The translations under genes and the position numbers were made by a program. The notes beneath the pieces are model-generated. The model was given only the letters and a program-made list of their open reading frames with translations, was not told the DNA's origin and searched no databases. 45,858 bases of DNA from JBCBWG01 sp036804185. Its GTDB lineage: Bacteria > Pseudomonadota > Alphaproteobacteria > Rhizobiales > Hyphomicrobiaceae. Shown in pieces: positions 34,166 through 41,654 of the stretch (position 1 is the first letter of the stretch; each line of letters starts with the position of its first letter). The stretch spans positions 1-45,858 of the forward strand of contig JBHJOC010000044.1 in assembly GCA_050330095.1 (NCBI GenBank). The letters run 5' to 3'.

Positions 34166-35872
34166 CTACCTGTGCTCTTCCTCGCTGCGCGCGATAAGCT
34201 CCCGGTTGAGCGCGCTGAGAGCTGCGACCCTGTGGGCCCATCCGATGACCCGGGTTCCGTCGAGGGATGAGACCACGGGGATGCGATTGCTTCCTGACGC
34301 GTCGAACGCGCGCAGCGCATCCTCGAGCGTTTCACTGGCTTGCAACACCGGCATCTCCCGCGTCGGAACAGGGGGCTGCTCACCGTCGGCCAGCGGCACC
34401 ATGAATTTCGCAACGGTCATGTGGCGCATGATTTCTTTGTGCGGACCGTCCTGCACCGAAAGGCCGCGGCGCATCAGTTGCCAGTGAAACCAACTCGTCC
34501 CAAGGACGGCTTGCGTCGCACCGTGCGCAATCGACACCGTCAGCAACAGTGCGATGGTCATTTCGTAGCCGCCTGTCAGCTCGAAGACGATCATCGTCGT
34601 CGAAATGGGGGCCCCGAGCACGGCGCCTGCGACGGCCCCCATGCCGAGCAAAGCGTAGAGACCCTGCGAGCTTGCAAGATCGGGAAACGCCGAACTCGCG
34701 ATCAGTCCGAAGGCCCCGCCGGTCATGGCTCCGAGATACAGTGACGGCGAAAAAATGCCGCCGCCGAACCGCGAGGCGAGAGTGATTGCCGTCGCGGCGG
34801 TTTTGGCGACGATGAGCGTCAACATCAACCACAGCGGCAGCATCTGTTGCAGGGCCAGGTCGGTCGCACCGTAGCCGACACCGAGGATCTCGGGGAGGAA
34901 CATGGCGGTCACGCCGAGTGCCACGCCGCCGATCGCCGGGCGCAACCACAGCGGAATGTCGATGCGCGAGGCCACCTTTTCTGATGCGGTCAGCGAGAGT
35001 TGAAACAGGATCGCAACCACGGCGCAGGTCAGTCCGAGCAGCACGAATGCAGGGAACTCAAAAAACGACGCGATGTCGTGGGTTGGGATCATGAAGGCTG
35101 GGAAGTTGCCAAGATGCAGCCGGACCAGAACAGCCCCCGCGACACTTGCGATGACGATCGGGACGAAGGCGCGCAACGCGTAGTGGGCAAGGATCACTTC
35201 ATGGGCGAACAAGACGCCGGCGATCGGTGCGTTGAAGGATGCTGAAACGGCAGCGCCCACCCCGCATGCCAACAATGTGCGCCGCGCCGACGCATCGAGC
35301 TTGAAGCGATCCTCGATAAAGGACGCAATCGCCGCGCCGAGGTGGACGACTGGGCCTTCACGTCCCGCTGAGGCGCCGAAGCCGAGCGAAATTGCCGAAA
35401 TGAACGCGCTCCAGATGCCGACATTCGGGTCGATTTTGCAGTCTTTGAGCGCCCGCGCCTCGATGACGTCGGCAACGCCGTGTGCGCGGCGCGTCGGCAC
35501 GAAGCGCTCTAGCAGGAAGCCGACGATGAGTCCCCCGACGATCGGGGCGAGAAGTAAGGCATACCAGGGCGCAGCACGGGCTGCCGCGAGCATCGTCTCT
35601 TCGCTTGCTGTTCCAAGCCACAGCCACTGCGTGATCCCAAGCAGCATCCGAAATCCAAGCGCGGCGTAGGCCACACTGCACCCGATCGCGAGCGCGAGCA
35701 CCCAGACGAGCAGGTCACGATCGTTGGAGAAGCGGCGCAGGCTGCTGCGGACGCGATCGAAGACCTCGGAGCTGATCATGCGGAGTTCTGCGCCGATCAT
35801 CCTGATCAGGCGCTTGCCGGGTGACGGGCCCGCTTGGCTGTCGTCGTGCGCTGACCGCCGGTCGTCGAGCAT
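34166..35872 (-). CDS. ClC-family chloride channel/transporter with CBS domains
   Basis: 568 residues, about ten to twelve membrane helices between 53 and 465. The anion-path motifs are GREGP (171-174, with the gating Glu172), GGGIFSPSL and a Tyr-containing C-terminal helix. The first motif reads AHGVADV instead of GSGIP, a form common in bacterial ClC proteins with cytoplasmic domains. Residues about 480-568 form a CBS pair (VPTREMPVLQASETLEDAL, then NRIPVVSSLDG), which often binds adenine nucleotides. Whether it is a channel or a Cl-/H+ exchanger cannot be decided; the proton-glutamate position is not obvious. It converges with the CitE-like gene. Confidence 0.92.
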   Translation of the reverse strand: MLDDRRSAHDDSQAGPSPGKRLIRMIGAELRMISSEVFDRVRSSLRRFSNDRDLLVWVLALAIGCSVAYAALGFRMLLGITQWLWLGTASEETMLAAARAAPWYALLLAPIVGGLIVGFLLERFVPTRRAHGVADVIEARALKDCKIDPNVGIWSAFISAISLGFGASAGREGPVVHLGAAIASFIEDRFKLDASARRTLLACGVGAAVSASFNAPIAGVLFAHEVILAHYALRAFVPIVIASVAGAVLVRLHLGNFPAFMIPTHDIASFFEFPAFVLLGLTCAVVAILFQLSLTASEKVASRIDIPLWLRPAIGGVALGVTAMFLPEILGVGYGATDLALQQMLPLWLMLTLIVAKTAATAITLASRFGGGIFSPSLYLGAMTGGAFGLIASSAFPDLASSQGLYALLGMGAVAGAVLGAPISTTMIVFELTGGYEMTIALLLTVSIAHGATQAVLGTSWFHWQLMRRGLSVQDGPHKEIMRHMTVAKFMVPLADGEQPPVPTREMPVLQASETLEDALRAFDASGSNRIPVVSSLDGTRVIGWAHRVAALSALNRELIARSEEEHR

Positions 35873-35928
35873 GGCCTTGGCAAGTCCCTGGTGAGAGGTG
35901 ATTGGGCGGCGGCTCAGTGATAGGGCAG

Positions 35929-36005
35929 CTCGTACCCGCTTTCCGTTGTTCGTCTGTCACCCTCGTCAGGCGCCGAAACGAACGAAGGAAAGCAAAGCGT
36001 ACTAG
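35929..36005. repeat. Palindromic repeat, copy B
   Basis: Bases 35929-35967 match the reverse complement of 7042-7080 at 36 of 39 positions. The right half, ACGAACGAAGGAAAGC...GTACTAG, is an imperfect complement of the left half, CTCGTACCCGCTTTCC...GTTCGT, so the element can fold on itself. The inner arm shares the GCTTTC...GTTCGTCT pattern with the array at 8.5-8.8 kb. It lies in the 628-base divergent gap between the ClC and AsmA-family genes. Confidence 0.7.
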
Positions 36006-36018
36006 CAACATGATGACT

Positions 36019-36099
36019 GTCGTACCGCTTTTCGATCAGCCTTCCCTGGCAGGCGCGTGTTGCGGGTGGTGCAGGGACTTCTGATCGGCGGTAGTAGAC
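36019..36099. repeat. Palindromic repeat, copy C
   Basis: The left arm GTCGTACCGCTTTTCGATCAG (36019-36039) pairs imperfectly with CTGATCGGCGGTAGTAGAC (36081-36099). The left arm also matches the reverse complement of the outer arm of the 8.5-kb element (8555-8583) at 25 of 29 positions. Copies B and C together thus contain both the inner-type and outer-type arms of that element, as separate neighbours. Confidence 0.7.
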
Positions 36100-36109
36100 G
36101 GTATCGACA

Positions 36110-36500
36110 TGAGCATCCGGCAAGGTCTCGCGACAGTTGCATGTCACGGCTCTGATATGTCGCAAACGACCTGCTGCGATGAGCGTTCGCGATGGGAAGT
36201 GTGAATCGCTGCTTGCGATCACCGCGATCGGAAATCAATTCCATCTGGTGTTGTTACAAGCGCTCCGTGCGGCTCGGCTAACTCATTCGGCAGTGCAGCT
36301 GATCTCGGTGTCGTGAACGTTGAAGTCTCGGCTTTGACGCCCCTTGGGCCTGTCCATCCATTGCTCGATGTGCAACGACACGGTTAACGATCATGCTGCG
36401 CCACCGTAAGGTGTCGTCGTCAAGCCTTAACACCTCGTTGTGGGTCACGCGCATTGGGATCCGTCCGTCGGCGCCTGGAGTCCAAGTCTGGTCACGTGTC
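36110..36500. other. Rest of the ClC/AsmA divergent region
   Basis: No gene or RNA is recognised. The frame of the AsmA-family gene is open from 36393, but those residues do not look like the family, so I treat this stretch as leader and promoter. Several GATC-rich half palindromes occur near 36210-36240. Confidence 0.4.
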
Positions 36501-39500
36501 ATGAATACGGTTCTGCTGACCCTCGGGACGATTGCGGTGGCCATCCTGGTTGCCCTCTTTGCCATTCCCCCCCTGATCGACTGGAACGAGTACCGGGGTG
36601 TCTTCGAAGCCGAGGCGAGCCGTGTTCTCGGGCGTGACGTGCGGGTCACGGGCGATGTAAGTCTCACCTTGCTGCCACAACCTTATGTGCGTTTCGAGCA
36701 CGTCGTCGTCGCGGCCGCTCCAGGGGTCATTGGCGAGCCTTTCCTGCGGGCCGACCGCTTTACGATGCTGCTGTCTACGCCGCCGTTGCTGCGCGGCAAC
36801 GTCGAGGCCCGTGAAGTCGAACTGGATGGCGCGCGTGTTCGGTTGCGGGTCGACGAGCGCGGCGCGGGATCATGGCAAGATCTTTCACTCTCAGCCTCGG
36901 CGTTTGGCTTCGGAGCTGCTGACGTTTCGTTGCGTAATGTCGTTCTGCGCAATGCCGAGGTGGTGATCGAACGGCTGAGCGATGGTTCCGTCATCGGCCG
37001 CCTCGGGGATATCGATGGCGTGTTGTCGGCCGAAACGCTTGCAGGGCCGTTCCGCTTCTCTGGGTCGGTCAAGGCAGCCGGCGCGACGCGGACCATCCGC
37101 CTGACAACGGGCCTCATTGCCGAAGGCCGTGATCTGCCACTGAAGCTCGATGTCCGCGATGCAGCAGACGCAGCGCGCGTCGCTTTCGACGGGGCGTTTC
37201 TACGCGCAGGCGATGGGTCGCCGCGTCTTGCTGGACAGGTGACGGCCCGCCTTGCAGACCTCGGCTTTCTAAGAGCACAGGCGCCGGCCGCGCCTGGGCA
37301 GTTCGAGACGGGCACCCCGTCGCAGGTCCAACCGGCCCAAAATCCATCAGCCCAATCGATGACGCAAAGCTCGGGCGCGCCCCTCGAAATCCAGGCGGCC
37401 CTGAGTGCCGACCTGCGCGAGGCGCGGCTTGAGGCCATCCAGATCGATTTTGACCGTCCCGGTCGGCCGCAGTCGATGACGGGGCGAGCGCAGATCGACA
37501 TCGGACCGCCCTCGCGACTGGATCTCGAACTGGCGGCTCCCTGGCTCGAGACGGACACGCCCCCAAACGACCAGAGCGACCTGACGACGCGTGGTCCGTT
37601 CGGGATGATCGACGACGTCCTTGAGACCGTGCGCGGGCTCAAAGGTATTGGCTTTGACAGGTCAGACGTGCGGCTCGCTGTTGCACAGTTTTCTCACAAT
37701 GGGACGACACTTTCTGACGTGAGCTTCGAGGCACGGGCGACGGCGGGTGGCGTCACGCTCTCCCATCTGGGAGGCGCTGGGCCGGGCGGCACTGTGGTCG
37801 CGATCGACGGCAACAGGCACGCAGGCGGCCAGACCTTTAGCGGTCATGTGCGTGCGTTCGGGCGAAACGCCGCTCAGTTCGTTGACTGGCTCGCTCCAGG
37901 TGCGACGCTGCCGGGGCTCGATGCTGCATCCTTCGATATCGACGGCAGCCTTAGCATCGCGCGGGGACGGGTCGCAGTGGATGCTGCACGCATCGAGATT
38001 GATCGGTTGGCGTTCGACGGCGGTTTCAGTTTCGAAGATCCGTCCTCCGGCCGCCCGGCGCGCGTATCGCTCAAGCTTTCGGGCCGCGACGTGAATGTCG
38101 AGCGCTTCGGTGCTGACCTGATCGAGCCGGAGACACTGTCACGGCTCTCAGGGCTCGACCAACTCTGGAGCCCGGGCGACCCTCGCGCGATGCCTGCATC
38201 GCTCGGCAATCCGAGGGACAATGTGTTCAACGTGCTGTTCAGCGGCCGTGACTACGAACTCGATGTTGATCTCGACGGCGTTCGCAGCGGCGCGACACGG
38301 TTGGCAGCCTTGAAGCTCGCCGTCACGCGCTCAGGCTCTGACCTTGCGATACGGTCTGGCGAAGTTCTGTTCGAAGGCGGCGGGCGTGTCAGCCTTCAGG
38401 GTCGCGTCGGCTCTGGCGCGTCATCGATGGCGATCAGTGCCCGCGTGTCTGCGGCGGATAGCCGCTCGGGCACGCGGGTCGCAGATTGGATCAGCCGCGC
38501 GACCGGACTTCGAAATCGCGCATTCACGGCCCATGACGTCCCGGGCTTCGACGTCGCCGTCGGCCTGTCGCAACAGCGCAGCGGCGCAGGTGTCGAGAGC
38601 CGGATGACGGTTGCTGGCCTTATCGACGGCGACCGCGTCGACGTCGATTGGCGGATCGCCGGCGGCCTTGATCGCATTGGCGTGGCGCGTGGGACGCTCC
38701 GTGCCTCGGCCGAGCGGATAGCAGGCGTTCCGGCTGCCTGGCTGATGCGCCGGCTGGTTTTGGGAACGCGCGCCGGTGCGCTGGACGGGCCGCAACGACG
38801 CCAGAGCGAGGTCGCCGGCGTCACGATGGGTGACGGGGCGGCGGACACGCGTCCTGACATCGGACCCGACGCCAGCGGGCCGGGCCGCCTGATGTTTGTT
38901 GCCGAGGGCGCTCCGGAGACAGGCCTCGAGTTCTCGGCGGAGCTTCAATCCAGCGCTCTCGAGGCCTCGCTCACAGGACGTCTTACGCTGCCTGCTGGTG
39001 ATGCCGCCCGCCTCGCAGCATCCCTCGAGCTCACCGCACCCGATGCATTGCAACTGGCCAGAGCCTTAGGTGCCGATCTCAACAGCTTGGTCGGAGCTCA
39101 CCCGCTGCGGCTGGCGGGCGCCGTCAAGGCGCTCGGCCCGGCGTTGGAAATCGACATCGTCGACGCAATGATCGATAGGTCCTTGGTGTCGGGGCGGCTC
39201 GCGCTTACGCCGCCGCAAACGAGCGAGGCCCCATTTGAGATCGGCGGCGCGCTGAGCGTTAGTGATTTAACCTATCAACGCATGCTCGACGCTGTTCTGG
39301 CGCCTCGCAAGGAGGGCACGGCTTCCACCGCAGCTGGCCCTGAAACCGAGATCTGGCCTGATCGTGCGCTCGTTCTGTCAGGCTTCGGCGGCCTGGTGGT
39401 CGACCTCACCGTCGCGGCAGAGCGGTTCTGGCTTACGGATGCCATCGCGTTTGCAGATACCCGTGCGCGGGTTCGCGCGTCTCGTGGCGCGGTCGCGGTC

Positions 39501-40997
39501 GAGGATATCACTGGCCGATCACCGGACGGTGGGACCTTTGCGTCACGCTTCACGATCGCCGCGGAGCAGGGCACGTTCAGGCTCGCCGGCCAGTTGAACG
39601 CGCGCGGTGTCGATCTCTCGAGATTGATGGCGAAGGAGGAGGCTGAGGCCCGCGCCACAGACGAACATACCTCCCCGATCGCAGGGCGTGGTGAGATCAC
39701 GCTTGAGGTTGCGGCGTCGGGTCTCTCGCCACGTGCCTGGGCAAGCTTCATGCGCGGCGGTGGCGAAATCCACCACAGCGGACTCGTCTATCGAGGCGCC
39801 GATCCCGCTGCCGTCGAGCAGGTTGCCGCGCGCTTTTTTTCCAGCCAGGAGCCGGACGTTTCGGCGCTCGATCGTGACCTTGCAGCGGCACTGGCTGCTT
39901 TCGAGACACGCCGGCCCGATGGGAAACTCGGACTGACGATTACGGACGGCGTCGCCCTGATTGATCGGATCGAAGCCAGCGCGCCAACGGGCTCACCCTC
40001 CGCAAGTGGCCTTATCACAGTGCGGATCGCAGACCTTGCGTTCGACTCGAACTGGCGGCTTCAGCCAGGCTCGCCGGCTGGAACCGGGTCATTGCCCGCA
40101 GTTGTCGTCGGCTACCGCGGCACGTTGCTCGATCCCGGCCGAATGCTGACCTACCTCGATGCCGGCCAGTTTGGACGTGAGGTGATCGTTCGCCAGATCG
40201 AGCGAAGCGTTTCGAGCCTCGAGGCGTTGAGGCGCGAAGACGAGGCGCGCGCGCGCGCTGCAGAAGAGGCCCTGCGGCAGCGCGAACGCCGGCAACTCGA
40301 GGAACTCGAGCGGATACGCAGGGAGCAGCGGCGGCCACCGAACGAGATGCCCGGCGGCGATCCGGCCAACGGCCTCAATCCGTCGTTCGAGGCGGCCCCT
40401 GTGATCATCGCGCCGTTTCCGCTCCCAGCACCCCCAAGAGCCGTGCCCGGCGAGCGCCAAGGCCTGGCTCCGGCGGCGCCGAGTCAGGTTGTGGCACGCA
40501 CGGTGGTCGCGACGACGAAATTTAGCCCTGAGCCACAAGGTCTGATCCCGCACGGCCCCATGTCCGGGCATGCTGGTGGTCCTTCCGTGGCGGGGCCCTG
40601 GGCTGGAAGTGCCCGTCAGCCAAACACCGCCGGAGCCAACGTTAGTCCGTATGCTCCAACGGGTGGCTTGGTGGGCCGCGAGCATCCATTGCCGACGCCC
40701 TTCGAGCACCACCCGAACCGACATGGATTCTTTGGGCAGGCCAAACCGATGGCCCTCGGAACACGGCCGACGGACGACGGCTTGGGACCATCCCGATTGG
40801 GGTCACCGGCTAACGATAACAACACAGCTGCTCGCTCGACCTCGAGTGCCATGCCGGCAGAGACGTCGGCAGCACGCGATGATTCCAAACGCCCCAATCG
40901 CACCCAAGCGCGCGGGGTCAGTGAGAAGCGCGCGGCAAAGACACACCGCAAACGTGACCGGTCTTGGCAGGTCGAGGCGTTGTTCGGCAGCAGATAG
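36501..40997 (+). CDS. Very large AsmA-family envelope protein
   Basis: 1498 residues from the ATG at 36501, where the signal-anchor begins (TVLLTLGTIAVAILVALFAI, 3-22). It is followed at once by the AsmA N-terminal signature PLIDWNEYRGVFEAEASRVLGRDV split over 24-47. Beta-rich repeats of AsmA/TamB type fill most of the chain, with DVRVTGDVSLTLLPQPYVRF and an AsmA_2-like C-terminal region up to about 1225. A charged coiled coil (about 1230-1277, RREDEARARAAEEALRQRE) and a 220-residue Pro/Asn/Gly-rich tail end the protein. AsmA-like proteins bridge the inner and outer membranes and move phospholipid. The disordered C-terminal tail is unusual in length. Confidence 0.85.
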   Translation: MNTVLLTLGTIAVAILVALFAIPPLIDWNEYRGVFEAEASRVLGRDVRVTGDVSLTLLPQPYVRFEHVVVAAAPGVIGEPFLRADRFTMLLSTPPLLRGNVEAREVELDGARVRLRVDERGAGSWQDLSLSASAFGFGAADVSLRNVVLRNAEVVIERLSDGSVIGRLGDIDGVLSAETLAGPFRFSGSVKAAGATRTIRLTTGLIAEGRDLPLKLDVRDAADAARVAFDGAFLRAGDGSPRLAGQVTARLADLGFLRAQAPAAPGQFETGTPSQVQPAQNPSAQSMTQSSGAPLEIQAALSADLREARLEAIQIDFDRPGRPQSMTGRAQIDIGPPSRLDLELAAPWLETDTPPNDQSDLTTRGPFGMIDDVLETVRGLKGIGFDRSDVRLAVAQFSHNGTTLSDVSFEARATAGGVTLSHLGGAGPGGTVVAIDGNRHAGGQTFSGHVRAFGRNAAQFVDWLAPGATLPGLDAASFDIDGSLSIARGRVAVDAARIEIDRLAFDGGFSFEDPSSGRPARVSLKLSGRDVNVERFGADLIEPETLSRLSGLDQLWSPGDPRAMPASLGNPRDNVFNVLFSGRDYELDVDLDGVRSGATRLAALKLAVTRSGSDLAIRSGEVLFEGGGRVSLQGRVGSGASSMAISARVSAADSRSGTRVADWISRATGLRNRAFTAHDVPGFDVAVGLSQQRSGAGVESRMTVAGLIDGDRVDVDWRIAGGLDRIGVARGTLRASAERIAGVPAAWLMRRLVLGTRAGALDGPQRRQSEVAGVTMGDGAADTRPDIGPDASGPGRLMFVAEGAPETGLEFSAELQSSALEASLTGRLTLPAGDAARLAASLELTAPDALQLARALGADLNSLVGAHPLRLAGAVKALGPALEIDIVDAMIDRSLVSGRLALTPPQTSEAPFEIGGALSVSDLTYQRMLDAVLAPRKEGTASTAAGPETEIWPDRALVLSGFGGLVVDLTVAAERFWLTDAIAFADTRARVRASRGAVAVEDITGRSPDGGTFASRFTIAAEQGTFRLAGQLNARGVDLSRLMAKEEAEARATDEHTSPIAGRGEITLEVAASGLSPRAWASFMRGGGEIHHSGLVYRGADPAAVEQVAARFFSSQEPDVSALDRDLAAALAAFETRRPDGKLGLTITDGVALIDRIEASAPTGSPSASGLITVRIADLAFDSNWRLQPGSPAGTGSLPAVVVGYRGTLLDPGRMLTYLDAGQFGREVIVRQIERSVSSLEALRREDEARARAAEEALRQRERRQLEELERIRREQRRPPNEMPGGDPANGLNPSFEAAPVIIAPFPLPAPPRAVPGERQGLAPAAPSQVVARTVVATTKFSPEPQGLIPHGPMSGHAGGPSVAGPWAGSARQPNTAGANVSPYAPTGGLVGREHPLPTPFEHHPNRHGFFGQAKPMALGTRPTDDGLGPSRLGSPANDNNTAARSTSSAMPAETSAARDDSKRPNRTQARGVSEKRAAKTHRKRDRSWQVEALFGSR

Positions 40998-41084
40998 CGT
41001 TCGTCAGTCTCCAATCCCTGGCGGCCCTGCAGTGCGCCCCGAGAGCGAAATCATCGGATCAAGCCCGCTCGCGGCGCACCTGAA

Positions 41085-41426
41085 CTAGTCGCGAGCCGAT
41101 CGCTTGGCGTTGGTCGAGAGATCGCCGCTTCCCGCTACAGCACGCGCCAGAACATAGGCGCGCACCGCGCCCGACAGGCTGGCCGCGCGCCGCGCGCGAT
41201 CGATTTCCGCAACAAGATCGGTGAGGTTGGTGCCATCGGCCTCGGCGAGTGTCGACAGCGCGGACCAGAAGTCCGGCTCGAGGGAGATAGATGTCTCATG
41301 GCCAGATATCCGAAACGACCGCTTGAGCGGCCGTGTTGCGTGTTCGACCGCACGAAGCGCATTGCGGTGCCCGAGCCGGTCGGACTCCGGGTCCTGGGTG
41401 TCGTTCGATGTTATCGCGGTGGTCAA
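41085..41426 (-). CDS. Ribbon-helix-helix domain protein
   Basis: 113 residues from a TTG (41426) that overlaps the stop of the DUF4169 gene as TTGA. The core KRSFRISGHETSISLEPDFW plus SALSTLAEADGTNLTDLVAEID (about 35-77) is an RHH domain: a basic beta strand for DNA contacts, then two helices. The N-terminal 33 residues are non-conserved, so the real start may be later. In alphaproteobacteria this RHH family follows DUF4169 in a conserved small operon of unknown function. It converges on the AsmA-family gene. Confidence 0.75.
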   Translation of the reverse strand: MTTAITSNDTQDPESDRLGHRNALRAVEHATRPLKRSFRISGHETSISLEPDFWSALSTLAEADGTNLTDLVAEIDRARRAASLSGAVRAYVLARAVAGSGDLSTNAKRSARD

Positions 41427-41617
41427 GGTTCGCGATCGCCCGAGTCACGCCTCGTTTGGTCGAGCAGCTTCTCGCGGCGGGCGTCTGCGTTCTTTGCACG
41501 TTGAACCTCCGCCTTGGTGCGCCCGAACTTCGAGCGGTTTGCGGACGCCTGTGCTTCCCGCTCGGCCCGAGCCCTCGCTTTGCGGACCTTGCCAAGGTTC
41601 ACGACGACATCTGACAT
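41423..41617 (-). CDS. DUF4169 small basic protein
   Basis: 64 residues. The ATG at 41617 has GGGAG seven bases upstream on its strand; the frame upstream of it overlaps the end of uvrD. The sequence VVNLGKVRKARARAEREAQA followed by NRSKFGRTKAEVQRAK is the DUF4169 signature: a short, highly charged, helical protein with no cysteines or membrane segment. It lies 37 bases after uvrD and overlaps the RHH gene by four bases, so all three are likely one transcript. In many relatives this pair follows fumC instead; here it follows uvrD. Confidence 0.8.
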   Translation of the reverse strand: MSDVVVNLGKVRKARARAEREAQASANRSKFGRTKAEVQRAKNADARREKLLDQTRRDSGDREP

Positions 41618-41654
41618 GGATGCTCCCGACGGACCAGAATTCAACACCCGCGTT

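Noticed and set aside
35000..35669. Plus-strand frames opposite the ClC gene
   Set aside because: Antisense to conserved membrane helices; no start signals or similarity.
40570..41088. Plus-strand frame overlapping the end of the AsmA-family gene
   Set aside because: It is an alternative register of the low-complexity tail, with no independent signal.
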